Below, piece after piece: positions 9,111 to 17,027 of a stretch of DNA of 64,000 nucleotides. The stretch is from contig NZ_CP110921.1 in the NCBI RefSeq assembly GCF_026247885.1, forward strand, positions 2,785,001 through 2,849,000, read 5' to 3'. The stretch is from Methylococcus mesophilus (GTDB lineage: Bacteria > Pseudomonadota > Gammaproteobacteria > Methylococcales > Methylococcaceae). Within the stretch, counting starts at the first letter, position 1, and each line of letters opens with the position of its first letter. Position numbers and translations under genes: made by a program. Under the pieces are notes generated by a model, which was given only the letters and a program-made list of their open reading frames with translations, was not told where the DNA came from and did not search any database.

Positions 9111-10016
9111 ATGGAAAAACGCGCCGTCCTCCACATGTTCGATCCCATGCCGCATGTCAGCCCGTTCGACATCAACATGGCGATTGATGCCGGCTTCGAG
9201 GTCATCGTGCCCTACAGCAACGTCAAGGCGGAAGAGGTGCATGGCCTGGTCCAGGATGCGATTTTCTCGCGCGGCCCTGCCGGGGTGAAGCGGACCGGCA
9301 TCTTCATCGGCGGACGCGATCTGGCGGTTGCGCTCACCATGCTGGAAACCGCCAGGGCTGCGATGGTGCCACCGTTCGAAGTGTCGGTGCTGGCCGATCC
9401 CAGTGGCGGGTTCACCACCGCAGCGGCGCTGGTGGCGCTGGTCGAGAAGCAGTTGAAGCTGAAGCATGGTGCGGAGCTGGCCGGGCAGCGCGCCGTGGTG
9501 TTCGGTGGCACCGGTCCCGTGGGCATTGCAACCGGCGTCATTGCATCGCTGGCGGGGGCGGACGTGACCCTCGTCGACCCCTTCAATGTCGAAACCGCGC
9601 TGGCCAAGGCCGACGAATACAATCAGCGCTGCGGTGCACATCTGCACGGCACTTTCGCCGGCTCGGAAGCCGACAAGGCGCGCCTCTTGTCGAATGCGGA
9701 CGTCGTGTTCTGCACCGCCAAGGCCGGTGTCGAGGTGCTGAACGCTTCGGTTCTGGCCGATGCTCACCGACTCAAGGTCGCCGGCGATGTCAATGCGGTG
9801 CCGCCGCTCGGTATCGAAGGGATCAAGCTTAAGCACAACGGCGAGTCGCTGGTGCATGCCGTCAACAGCCCCGGCGCCGTCGGCGTGGGAGCGCTTGCCG
9901 TCGGCAACGTGAAATACCAGCTGCAGAATCACCTGCTGGCGCTGCTGTTGCAGTCGGAAAGCCCGGTCTTCTTCGATTTTCGGGCTGCGTTCGAGCGGGC
10001 ACGCGAAATCGTCTGA
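9111..10016 (+). CDS. mtdB: Methylene-tetrahydromethanopterin dehydrogenase, copy 2
   Basis: 301 residues (MEKRAVLHMFDPMPHVSPFDINMAIDAGF). It has the same block order as copy 1: VKRTGIFIGGRDLAVAL, LADPSGGFTTAAALVA, VFGGTGPVGIATGV and AGDVNAVPPLGIEG. Its MAIDAGFE start resembles characterised MtdB more closely than copy 1 does. The two copies are clearly paralogous but far from identical, so this is not a recent duplication. The RBS is weak. A strong bidirectional terminator follows. Which copy carries the main formaldehyde-oxidation flux, and the NAD/NADP preference of each, cannot be read from the sequence. Confidence 0.92.
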   Translation: MEKRAVLHMFDPMPHVSPFDINMAIDAGFEVIVPYSNVKAEEVHGLVQDAIFSRGPAGVKRTGIFIGGRDLAVALTMLETARAAMVPPFEVSVLADPSGGFTTAAALVALVEKQLKLKHGAELAGQRAVVFGGTGPVGIATGVIASLAGADVTLVDPFNVETALAKADEYNQRCGAHLHGTFAGSEADKARLLSNADVVFCTAKAGVEVLNASVLADAHRLKVAGDVNAVPPLGIEGIKLKHNGESLVHAVNSPGAVGVGALAVGNVKYQLQNHLLALLLQSESPVFFDFRAAFERAREIV

Positions 10017-10042
10017 CAGCGGATTTCTCTTGGGGGGGAACT

Positions 10043-10074
10043 AAAAAACCCTGCCTTTATGGGCAGGGTTTTTT
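10043..10074. terminator. Bidirectional intrinsic terminator
   Basis: AAAAAACCCTGCC (10043-10055) and GGCAGGGTTTTTT (10062-10074) are a perfect 13-bp inverted repeat around a six-base loop, with T-runs on both strands. It serves mtdB copy 2 on the plus strand and the transporter operon that ends at 10098 on the minus strand. Confidence 0.9.
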
Positions 10075-10097
10075 GTTGCCGGAATATCCTGCTGGGA

Positions 10098-10583
10098 TCA
10101 GGTGCCGTCGGCCGAGCCTGGCAGCTGGACGGCTTCAATGGCAGCGGTGTCGAGCGTTGCCAGCCGCACGGCCTGCCGTGCATTGAGCCAGCGCCCCGCT
10201 GCGAGCCCGCCGAACATACAGGCGAGGAACACCCAGACGCCGGCATCGGCAGTGACCAGTGAAACCACGGCGGGCCCGGGACAATAGCCGGACAGTCCCC
10301 AGCCAATCCCGAAAAGTCCGGCGCCGCCAACGAGGCGCCCGTCGACGTATTTCCGGACCGGAAGGTCGAAGCGGTCGCCCAGGACAGGGCGACCGCGTCG
10401 CAGGATCCGCGGAAACAGGATAAAGGTCAGGCCCACCGCGCCGCCCATCACCAGCATCAGCGAGGGATCCCAATTTCCGCCGATGTCCAGGAACCCGAGA
10501 ATTTTCTCGGGCCGGGTCATTCCGGCCAGACCCAGCCCCAAAGCGAAGATCAAACCCCAGAGGAAAGCGCTGACAATCGGCAT
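10098..10583 (-). CDS. YeeE/YedE (DUF6691) family membrane protein, second half-transporter
   Basis: 161 residues, about four membrane segments. MPIVSAFLWGLIFALGLGLAGMTRPEKILGFLDIGG and WDPSLMLVMGGA are signatures of the DUF6691 branch of COG2391. GWGLSGYCPGPAVVSL holds the conserved cysteine that, in the related thiosulfate transporter YeeE/TsuA, is thought to take part in substrate passage. It lies six bases behind its partner half-gene, so the two likely form a single two-subunit transporter for a reduced sulfur compound. The substrate is inferred from the family. Confidence 0.82.
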   Translation of the reverse strand: MPIVSAFLWGLIFALGLGLAGMTRPEKILGFLDIGGNWDPSLMLVMGGAVGLTFILFPRILRRGRPVLGDRFDLPVRKYVDGRLVGGAGLFGIGWGLSGYCPGPAVVSLVTADAGVWVFLACMFGGLAAGRWLNARQAVRLATLDTAAIEAVQLPGSADGT

Positions 10584-10589
10584 GCCGGC

Positions 10590-11012
10590 TCAACCTCCGT
10601 TCAGGCGGTTGAAAAGGAACACGGTCGCCATGCCGGTGCCCATGAAGGTCAGGGTCGCGACCAGAGAGCGCAAGGACCGCCGGCCCAGCCCGCAGACGCC
10701 ATGCCCGCTGGTGCAGCCGTTGCTGATCTGCGCACCCAAGCCGACCAGAAAGCCGCCGAAGCCCAGCACCCACAGCGGCCTCGGAGCGGCTCCGAAGGCC
10801 TGCGGGTAGACAGCGAGCAACAGCATCCCGGCAGCCAGCAGCCCCAGCACGAAGGCGAATCGCCATGGCATGTCGCCGGTGCCGGGCGGCATCAGCCCCG
10901 TCAGCAGATTGCTGATACCGGCCAGGCGGCCGTTGAAATAGAGGAGGCCACAGGCGGCCGATCCGATCAGTACGCCGCCGCCGAGGGTCGACAGGAGGGT
11001 TTGAATATTCAT
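10590..11012 (-). CDS. YeeE/YedE family membrane protein, first half-transporter
   Basis: 140 residues from the ATG at 11012 (MNIQTLLSTLGGGVLIGSAA). A longer reading frame exists upstream but adds charged, non-homologous residues. QISNGCTSGHGVCGLGRRSLRS is the hallmark cysteine loop of COG2391 (YeeE/YedE, sulfur compound transport). It is the 5' gene of a two-gene minus-strand operon with the DUF6691 half. Such half-size pairs usually accompany sulfur-oxidation or persulfide genes, but none is visible next to this pair. Confidence 0.82.
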   Translation of the reverse strand: MNIQTLLSTLGGGVLIGSAACGLLYFNGRLAGISNLLTGLMPPGTGDMPWRFAFVLGLLAAGMLLLAVYPQAFGAAPRPLWVLGFGGFLVGLGAQISNGCTSGHGVCGLGRRSLRSLVATLTFMGTGMATVFLFNRLNGG

Positions 11013-11231
11013 AGCGGATGAGATCGAAGTTTGAATCTGCCCCGAAAGGAGGCTCCATATTGCAGGCACTATAGGCATCTCGGGGGGACTAGGCAAAGAG
11101 CTTTTTCTGATTTGCTTATATTCGAGTTTCATCATGCGCTTCGCGCCGGCTTCTTCCGCTCATTTTCCCTCCGCCGCGAAGTGCGTTATCTTGAAGGCCG
11201 AAAACCCGCGATTGCCGGAGGGCCTTGAGCC

Positions 11232-12425
11232 ATGAAAAAGGCTTTGTGGTATCTAGTCTTGCCTGCAATGCTGATCCTCGTCGTGGCGCAGCGGTTCGGC
11301 CATCTGACGGTCAATTTCCCTCTCAAATCCGTGCTCGGCGGCGCGGCGCCCCCGGCCGAGGAGGCTTTGCGCCACCGCCTCAGCCTCCCTCCCGGCTTCA
11401 GCCCCGCGGTTTACGCGGCGGATTTGCCGGGGGCCAGGATGCTGCGTTTCACCAGGACCGGCGATCTGCTGGTCAGCCAGCCGAATGCCGGTGCCATCGT
11501 CCTGCTGGAAAAGGACGCCGACGGCGACGGTCACCCTGACGGCCGGCAGCAATTGCTGGCTGGGCTGAGCCGACCTCACGGCCTCGATCTTTGGAACGGA
11601 TGGCTCTACGTCGCCGAGACCTACGGCGTCGTCCGCATCCGCTACGACGCGGCCCAGCGGCAGACCTCCGGTGCGCCCGAAACGGTCGTCAGCGGCATTC
11701 CCGGCGGCGGCAATCACTGGAGCCGAACCCTCAAATTCGGTCCAGATGGCGGCATGTACGTTTCCGTGGGGTCGAGCTGCAACGTCTGCGTCGAAGACGA
11801 TCCGCTTCGCGCCACGCTGTTGCGCTTCGAGCCGGACGGCACCAAGCGGGAAATCTATGCCTCTGGCCTGCGCAATACCGTTGGTTTCGACTGGCGCCCC
11901 GGCACCCGCGAGCTTTATGGCACCGACAACGGCCGCGACCTGCTGGGCGACGATTTCCCGCCGTGCGAACTCAACCGCATCGAAAAAGGCGCCTTCTACG
12001 GCTGGCCCTATGCCAACGGCAACCGCATCGCGGATCCCGATTACGGCAAGGGGCATGAGGTTGACATCCAGCGAAGCCTTCCGCCCGCACATGAATTCAA
12101 GGCGCATGTCGCACCGCTGGGCATGGCCTTTCTCAAAGGCGCCAAACTTCCGCAGGAATACCGCGGTGCCGCCTTGGTCGCTTTGCACGGCTCCTGGAAC
12201 CGATCGAAAAAGCAGGGCTACGAAGTCGTGTCGCTGCACTTCGGTCCCAACGGACGGATTGCCGAACGCCCCTTCATCACCGGTTTCAATATCAACGAGG
12301 ACGTTATCGGTCGGCCGGTAGACCTCGCTGAAGGGCCCGACGGCGCTATTTATGTGTCCGACGACTACGCCGGGACCATCTACCGTATTCGGTACGAAAC
12401 GACTCCCGACAATTCGCACAATTGA
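11232..12425 (+). CDS. PQQ-dependent sugar (sorbosone) dehydrogenase-like protein
   Basis: 397 residues with an N-terminal signal or anchor (MKKALWYLVLPAMLILVVAQ) followed by a beta-propeller of the glucose/sorbosone dehydrogenase type. Recognisable pieces are LSRPHGLDLWNGWLYVAE, SRTLKFGPDGGMYVSVGSSCNVC, IYASGLRNTVGFDWRPGT, YGTDNGRDLLGDDFPPCELN and DLAEGPDGAIYVSDDYAGTIYRI. These enzymes are periplasmic and oxidise sugars or aldehydes, often with PQQ. Methylotrophs make PQQ for methanol dehydrogenase, so cofactor supply is plausible. The exact substrate is unknown. Confidence 0.85.
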   Translation: MKKALWYLVLPAMLILVVAQRFGHLTVNFPLKSVLGGAAPPAEEALRHRLSLPPGFSPAVYAADLPGARMLRFTRTGDLLVSQPNAGAIVLLEKDADGDGHPDGRQQLLAGLSRPHGLDLWNGWLYVAETYGVVRIRYDAAQRQTSGAPETVVSGIPGGGNHWSRTLKFGPDGGMYVSVGSSCNVCVEDDPLRATLLRFEPDGTKREIYASGLRNTVGFDWRPGTRELYGTDNGRDLLGDDFPPCELNRIEKGAFYGWPYANGNRIADPDYGKGHEVDIQRSLPPAHEFKAHVAPLGMAFLKGAKLPQEYRGAALVALHGSWNRSKKQGYEVVSLHFGPNGRIAERPFITGFNINEDVIGRPVDLAEGPDGAIYVSDDYAGTIYRIRYETTPDNSHN

Positions 12426-12472
12426 CTTGACTTGATGGGGCGTTCGCTGGTCTAATTACCAGCTCTTGTGCT

Positions 12473-12548
12473 GGCCAGGTAGCTCAGTTGGTAGAGCAGG
12501 GGACTGAAAATCCCCGTGTCGGCGGTTCGATTCCGTCCCTGGCCACCA
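12473..12548 (+). tRNA. tRNA-Phe (anticodon GAA)
   Basis: A full cloverleaf with encoded CCA: acceptor GGCCAGG pairs with CCTGGCC, the D arm is GCTC-AGTTGGTA-GAGC, the anticodon arm is GGGGA-CTGAAAA-TCCCC with GAA at 12506-12508, and the T arm contains GGTTCGATTCC. Its 3' part (from the anticodon loop on) is repeated at 19293-19341, so this tRNA is the integration site of the island that follows. The 3' half now present was supplied by the island. Confidence 0.97.
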
Positions 12549-12552
12549 GAAA
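12504..12552 (+). repeat. Left attachment repeat (attL), inside tRNA-Phe
   Basis: These 49 bases, starting CTGAAAATCCCCGTG and ending GGCCACCAGAAA, are identical to 19293-19341. They include the 3' 45 bases of the tRNA plus GAAA. Confidence 0.92.
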
Positions 12553-12564
12553 ATTTCTTATCCT

Positions 12565-13019
12565 TCATGCGGTTAGAGCTTCATCGCCGCAATCCAACGA
12601 TCTGACGCTAAAACTTGCGTGACCAGATCGTGACTTCCCCCCATCAAGGACAGCTACAGCGGCCCGAATATTTTCTGGCGCGAGGTGGGCATATTTCTCG
12701 GTCATCTTAACCGTGGAGTGCCCCAGCAAGTCCCGCACGTCCGCCAATGCGACACCGGCCGAGACGAGCCAAGCCGCGCACGTATTCCGAAGATCATGAA
12801 TCCGGAAATCCGAGATTCCAACCTTTCGACATGCAGTGGCGAAGCTTCGACGCACCGATGCGATCCGTTGTCCTGTTTCGTCACAAAACACACGGGTGCT
12901 ACCGGAGCAGTGTCGCGCACGAAATCGAGCAGGACTGATAATCGCTTGCCTAGCAGTTTGGTTAAGCGGTACCGACGAGGTTTACCAGTCTTTGCATGGT
13001 CCGTTTCAAGATGGATCAA
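12565..13019 (-). pseudogene. Tyrosine recombinase (island integrase), frameshifted and N-terminally decayed
   Basis: The C-terminal catalytic domain is readable in two frames. From 13019 the frame gives TGKPRRYRLTKLLGKRLSVLLDF, then the other frame gives VFCDETGQRIASVRRSFATA, the Arg box FRIHDLRNTCAAWLVSAG and LLGHSTVKMTEKYAHL with the final His and Tyr. The frames join if one extra GT in GTGTG near 12889-12893 is removed, so a two-base duplication broke the gene. Upstream, as far as about 13100, only fragments resembling the integrase core remain. Position next to attL and orientation fit an island integrase. Confidence 0.82.
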
Positions 13020-13265
13020 CCCCGCCTTGATGTCTACCCTCTTCCATCCCGGCCCGAGCAGCCCTCTCCCAACCAGCTCAAGATCCGGTATTCAGATCTG
13101 GCTGCATAACGCCGTTTGAATTTTCGGCAACGCTTGACGAATCGGCTTGGACTCCATAACGTGTCCCAGGAAAGCCACATTTCGTCTCAGCATCTACTGA
13201 TAGTGTCAAGATCATCCGATATGAGCTGATCCAGCCCATATACTAATGATAAAGAAATTAATGTC

Positions 13266-13306
13266 ACGTACCCCCCCCTCTTCCTCTGGGAGAGGGCTGG
13301 GGTGAG
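13266..13306. repeat. REP-like GC-rich palindrome
   Basis: CCCCCCTCTTCCTCTGGGAG and AGAGGGCTGGGGTGAGG together resemble the widespread intergenic CCTCACCCC-AGCCCTCTCCC-type repeat, with an internal hairpin (CCCTCTTCCTCTGGGAGAGGG). It lies in an otherwise AT-rich, gene-free gap at 13102-13363 in which I see nothing else. Confidence 0.45.
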
Positions 13307-13363
13307 GAGGCTCGTATATGGCATTGCTTTCTTAGCTCTTAGTATGTCCGACAATTATGATCC

Positions 13364-13588
13364 ATGATCAAAGACCGTCTTCGAGAGATTAGAACCTTCC
13401 AGGGATTCAGCCGACGCGGCTTGGAGAGGCTGACAGGAATCGAAGAGTACAAATGGAAGAACGTTGAGAGTGGCCACCCAAAGATGAACGAGGACCATAT
13501 TGAGGCGTTCAAGAAACAAAGACCTCAAAGTACCTGCTCCCTCATCATTGGGAGAAACGCTACCCGAAGTGGGTCAAGTCAGCCGTAA
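13364..13588 (+). CDS. XRE-like helix-turn-helix regulator, probably C-terminally frameshifted
   Basis: A 74-residue protein. MIKDRLREIRTFQGFSRRGLERLTGIEEYKWKNVE is a helix-turn-helix of the XRE/Cro type, and HPKMNEDHIEAFKK continues as in small phage/island repressors. After about residue 50 the frame turns into an unlikely sequence, while the +1 frame reads SLGETLPEVGQVSRKEG, a familiar repressor tail. A frameshift near 13520-13550 is therefore likely. It precedes the SLATT-like gene by about 340 bases and could once have controlled island genes. Confidence 0.55.
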   Translation: MIKDRLREIRTFQGFSRRGLERLTGIEEYKWKNVESGHPKMNEDHIEAFKKQRPQSTCSLIIGRNATRSGSSQP

Positions 13589-13926
13589 AGAAGGACTGGG
13601 AAAGGGAATGAGCAGCCGTGGCAGTCGGCTAGCCGGGAAGGCGATCGAAAGATGAGGGAGAAGGGGTAATTTTGGGAGGCTTTTTGAATTTACAGTAGGG
13701 GCAATTGGTTAACTGCTGATTAAGACATCATAAGAAGTTGCAGGATTGAATTAATCGTCAGATTTATTAAACAGGGCCGGCCTGTTGCGCATTAGATAAC
13801 TTCTATCACGTCGCTTGTCGGTAAACCAACAGATATAATAACAGCTTGAAGAACCTGGTGGCTTTTTTATGGGCCGCGCCAACGCACCGCACCGCTAGAC
13901 AAATCGCTGTATTGGGAGGTAAAACC
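13589..13926. other. AT-rich leader before the SLATT-like gene
   Basis: No gene seen. A perfect TATAAT lies at 13834-13839 and a GGGAGG ribosome binding site at about 13914-13919, just before the ATG at 13927. No good -35 box sits 16-18 bases upstream of the TATAAT, so the promoter would be weak or activator-dependent. Confidence 0.4.
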
Positions 13927-14457
13927 ATGAAGCCAGATCAAAGAACCCTATTGAAATCCTGGCGTGATGAGATTGGTACGATGATGGCCACTCATTACCA
14001 GTTATCAACCAAAATTAGGCGCTTGAACTATTTATTGGGTGTCCCGGCAATCGTAATGGCGATGCTAATCGCTACCTATGTGTTTTTCACAGTCAACCGA
14101 GACCCCGACTTATGGATAAGAATGGTCGTCGGGTTGATTGCGCTGCTTGTGGCAATCCTTTCTTCATTGCAGACTTTCTTAAAATATTCGGAGCAGGCTG
14201 AGAATCACCGGAATGCAAGCGCCCGTTACCAAGCCTTGTTCAACGCCCTTGATCAGTCTCTAGTTATCCCGCCTAAAGACGAGACCGCCCTTGGGGAGTG
14301 GTGCAATAAGTTGCGCGAACGCTGGGACGAGCTCAACCTTGAGGCACCGACCGTGCCAAACCGGCTGGAAGTCCGTTCTATTCTGGATCTCGAAGCGACG
14401 GCTATACATTCGTGGCAGAAACACGATGCGGAAAACAGTGAGCGGCAGGCCACGTAG
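13927..14457 (+). CDS. SLATT-like (DUF4231-type) two-transmembrane protein
   Basis: 176 residues from the ATG at 13927. The architecture is an N-terminal amphipathic helix (LLKSWRDEIGTMMATHYQLS), two membrane helices (about residues 37-55, LLGVPAIVMAMLIATYVFF, and 64-85, IRMVVGLIALLVAILSSLQT), then a long cytoplasmic helix with AENHRNASARYQALFNALDQ. This layout, with the Arg-x-x-x-Tyr-x-x-Leu stretch after the second helix, is that of SLATT domains, predicted pore-forming effectors in bacterial conflict systems often paired with nucleotide-sensing or synthesising partners. No SMODS, SLOG or reverse transcriptase partner is visible, so here it stands alone on the island. Confidence 0.65.
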   Translation: MKPDQRTLLKSWRDEIGTMMATHYQLSTKIRRLNYLLGVPAIVMAMLIATYVFFTVNRDPDLWIRMVVGLIALLVAILSSLQTFLKYSEQAENHRNASARYQALFNALDQSLVIPPKDETALGEWCNKLRERWDELNLEAPTVPNRLEVRSILDLEATAIHSWQKHDAENSERQAT

Positions 14458-14609
14458 CCCGAGTAATATCCACTGGCGGAGGAAGCGTATCAAGCACGAC
14501 TCCCTTCACTCGGATGTTGGATCTTTGCGAGGAATAAGACGGAACAAGGACAGCCCGTATAGGGTCAATTTCTTTTGAGAGTTTTCGGACTTATAGACCA
14601 GGAGAGTAT

Positions 14610-14855
14610 ATGGAAGCCATTTGGTTTATCTTAATTGGTCTCGCCGCCGGTTGGCTGGCAGGGCGATTGATCACAGGCGGCGGGTCTAGTGTCATCGGAT
14701 ACATTATTGTAGGCGTGTTTGGCTCAGTGATTGGCGGCGTTCTATTCGATGTGCTAGGTGTGTCTACTGGCAGTGGCGTTTTAGGCAAATTGACCGTCGC
14801 TACGGTTGGCGCCATTACATTCTTGCTTCTGCTACACGTGATCAAGAAACCTTAG
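14610..14855 (+). CDS. GlsB/YeaQ/YmgE family stress-response membrane protein
   Basis: 81 residues with three hydrophobic segments. MEAIWFILIGLAAGWLAGRL, GGGSSVIGYIIVGVFGSVIGG and LGKLTVATVGAITFLLLL are the repeated glycine-rich pattern of the transglycosylase-associated family (PF04226), small inner-membrane proteins linked to general stress. The family is commonly carried on islands and plasmids. A 150-base gap separates it from the SLATT-like gene, in which I saw nothing notable. Confidence 0.85.
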   Translation: MEAIWFILIGLAAGWLAGRLITGGGSSVIGYIIVGVFGSVIGGVLFDVLGVSTGSGVLGKLTVATVGAITFLLLLHVIKKP

Positions 14856-15197
14856 CCCGCATTGGGGCGCTGCAGGATGAGGCTCGCCGTTCAAGCTTAG
14901 GCAGCCAGTACGCCTCAACAGGCGGAGGTACGAAGCCCATCAATCAAGAACAGGGGAGCTCGATACCGTGAGAATCCCGGCTCAACGCTAGAAGGAGGAA
15001 GCTTGCAGCTCGTGCGAACCTTGATTATGGCCTGAATAAGTACTGCCGTAGGCCCGTTTTGCTTATTCCATGTGTTTGCACGTAAACCGTCGCTTGAGTG
15101 CCCTTCGTAAGGTTTTCGTAGACTTCGTCGCCTAAAGCATCGCCGTTCGCCCAGGAGATGGCGTCTCCGATCTCGAGGTCCTGACCTGCTCCCCGAT

Positions 15198-16046
15198 TTA
15201 GTCCGAAACGGACATAGAGTCTGCGGTTAAAAATGTGTCTGCAAACTGATCTGGCGTCAGGTAAGCCAACGAACTGTGGGGGCGTTGCTCATTGTATTCT
15301 CGACGCCACTCCTCAATGACTTGGCGAGCATGGCACATCGAGACGAACCAATGCTCGTTCAGGCATTCATCCCGGAATTTGCCGTTGAAGCTTTCGATGT
15401 AGGCGTTCTGCTGTGGCTTACCTGGCTGGATGAAGCTCAAGCACAGTCCTTGGCTATCGGCCCATTCATCCAAAGCCTTGCCGGCAAACTCGGGGCCGTT
15501 GTCGACGGTGACTGATTTGGGCAATCCGCGGATCTCTGCCAGCCGTTGCAGCACACCGACTACACGTCTGCCAGGCAGCGAAGTATCGACTTCGATGGCC
15601 AAGCACTGCTTCGTGAAGTCATCGACGATATTCAGGCACCGCAGCCGCCGACCATCGGCCAAACCGTCCGAAACATAGTCCATAGACCAACTCTCGTTAG
15701 GCGCCGATGGCGCGACCTTGATTTGGCGCTCCACGCCGGCAATGCGCTTCCGCTTTCGTTTGCGGACCATCAGGCCGGCCTCGTGATACACGCGATAGGT
15801 GCGCTTTCGGTTGATTTCCCAACCCTCTCGGCAAAGTAGCACGTGCAGCCGGCGATACCCATAGCGCCGCTTCTGCGCTGCCAATTCGCACAGTCGTTCC
15901 TTGAGCTCCTGGTCTGCTGGCCGCTTAGCTTCGTAGCGATACAGCGACCGAGAAATACCGATCAGCCCACAAGCCCGCGTGACGCCCATCTGGTGCTTTG
16001 TCATCAGATGGGAGACCGCCACCCTCTTGGCTTGTGGGCTTACCAC
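15198..16046 (-). CDS. IS3-family transposase OrfB (DDE catalytic part)
   Basis: Integrase-core transposase. The DDE residues are visible in WSMDYVSDGLADGR, VTVDNGPEFAG and YIESFNGKFRDECLNEHWF, and the C-terminus has RREYNEQRPHSSLAYLTP. A GTG at 16046 could start it, but in this family it is made as an OrfAB fusion by -1 frameshifting near the end of orfA: around 16045-16055 the two frames overlap at GGCCGAAAGTGG. The open frame itself extends upstream to 16226, where it overlaps orfA and is not meaningful protein. Confidence 0.93.
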   Translation of the reverse strand: MVSPQAKRVAVSHLMTKHQMGVTRACGLIGISRSLYRYEAKRPADQELKERLCELAAQKRRYGYRRLHVLLCREGWEINRKRTYRVYHEAGLMVRKRKRKRIAGVERQIKVAPSAPNESWSMDYVSDGLADGRRLRCLNIVDDFTKQCLAIEVDTSLPGRRVVGVLQRLAEIRGLPKSVTVDNGPEFAGKALDEWADSQGLCLSFIQPGKPQQNAYIESFNGKFRDECLNEHWFVSMCHARQVIEEWRREYNEQRPHSSLAYLTPDQFADTFLTADSMSVSD

Positions 16047-16303
16047 TTTCGGCCTACAACCTCTTTCAACGCAGCATTGTCCAGCATCGCCTCCGCCAGC
16101 AGGCGCTTGAGCCGGGCATTCTCGGTCTCCAGTGCCTTGAGCCGCTGCGCATCCGACACTGTCAGGCCGCCGTATTTCGCTTTCCAGTTGTAGTACGTCG
16201 CCTCGCTGAGCCCGTGCTTGCGGCACAGCTCCGCTACTTTTAGGCCGGCTTCGGCTTCCTTCAGGATGCCAATGATCTGTTCTTCGGTGAAACGCTTCTT
16301 CAT
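16040..16303 (-). CDS. IS3-family transposase OrfA (DNA-binding part)
   Basis: 87 residues. MKKRFTEEQIIGILKEAEAG, VAELCRKHGLSEATYYNWKAK and a leucine-zipper-like ENARLKRLLAEAMLDNAALK are the classic HTH_Tnp_1 OrfA of the IS407 group. It begins just inside the right inverted repeat and overlaps orfB. Confidence 0.95.
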   Translation of the reverse strand: MKKRFTEEQIIGILKEAEAGLKVAELCRKHGLSEATYYNWKAKYGGLTVSDAQRLKALETENARLKRLLAEAMLDNAALKEVVGRKW

Positions 16304-16471
16304 GCTGCCTCCTATCGAGGCAGACTCTACATCACGACCGGACTAATCTCGGGGAGCAGGTCAGTCCCACTCCGGCAAGAGTTCAATGATTGTGTAGCCG
16401 TCATCTTCAGTTGCAATCGCAACTAAGCCGTGAGGAGGGACTATAACAGCTATTGTTCCATTTCTTCGCAT

Positions 16472-16772
16472 TGCGGTTCTCCGAAAAGGAACGTGATATC
16501 GCTTTCAGGGTGCAGTCATCTCCTGTGTCAGCAGGAGGTAAAGCATCTAGGACGTGTTCACGGGACTGAAAACAATCTCTCATCGAACTTTGAATCTGTC
16601 CGGATATCAGGTTCGGTTAGCAGCCCAATACGGATTCAACGAGCTAATGGAAGGAAAAAGGGGAGGAAATCTGAGATACGCAATTTGAACATCGGTGGAT
16701 TGATGGCGGGTTTCCTGACCTATTTGCACGAGTTTTATGTCAAGCAATCACCAATCATATTTCAGTCTAGGC
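16472..16772. other. Gap without a supported gene
   Basis: AT-rich island DNA. One plus-strand open frame of about 150 codons starts at 16430, but it runs antisense through the split gene's start and has no RBS or recognisable composition. I see nothing else. Confidence 0.4.
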
Positions 16773-17027
16773 TTAGACTACCCCGAAGATCTTGCTTGCA
16801 AATTTCTTTTCGGCGACACCTTCAATCATTGTATCGACGAATATTTCGATTCGACGTTTTTCCTCCCGGCTAAGGGATGGGTACGCTTCCTTGTACGCGT
16901 CGTTGAACCCTCGAATATCTTTGAGCGTGAAGGGTGCTTTTATGCCGGCGATGTAGCTCGAAACGTCTAGAAAAGCCGGTGAAAATAGATGGACAACCGG
17001 CGCGGGGTGAACTTGAACGGTGTTCAT
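16773..17027 (-). CDS. Small hypothetical protein
   Basis: 84 residues, MNTVQVHPAPVVHLFSPAFL.., ending FASKIFGVV. A ribosome binding site (GGAAGG) lies nine bases before the ATG. The composition is that of a soluble helical protein (SLSREEKRRIEIFVDTMIEG), not a random frame. No family recognised. It is the only convincing frame in this AT-rich stretch. The next gap (17028-17267) holds nothing I can name. Confidence 0.5.
   Translation of the reverse strand: MNTVQVHPAPVVHLFSPAFLDVSSYIAGIKAPFTLKDIRGFNDAYKEAYPSLSREEKRRIEIFVDTMIEGVAEKKFASKIFGVV

Larger units (their letters stand above)
15182..16363 (-). mobile_element. IS3-family (IS407-group) insertion sequence
   Basis: The ends are imperfect inverted repeats starting TGACCTGCTCCCCGA at 15182 and, in reverse complement, at 16363. 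A 4-bp target duplication GTCC flanks the element (15178-15181 and 16364-16367). It carries overlapping orfA and orfB in the -1 arrangement of the family. Element length is 1182 bp. Good terminal repeats, the target duplication and both intact frames indicate a recent and probably active insertion. Confidence 0.93.
15025..16471 (-). pseudogene. Small hypothetical gene split by an IS3-family insertion
   Basis: On the minus strand an ATG at 16471, preceded by GGAGAACC, opens a frame of 36 codons (MRRNGTIAVIVPPHGLVAIA..) that ends at the IS boundary at 16364. Removing the IS and one 4-bp target copy joins it in frame to 50 codons at 15177-15028 (LEIGDAISWANGDALGDEVY..) ending in TAA at 15025-15027. 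The rebuilt protein is 86 residues, without membrane segments and rich in short beta-type stretches. I do not recognise its family. Exact in-frame restoration shows the gene was intact until a recent insertion. Confidence 0.75.

Noticed and set aside
16430-16873. A 147-codon plus-strand frame right of the IS element
   Set aside because: It overlaps the start of the IS-split gene on the other strand, has no RBS, and its composition is not protein-like.
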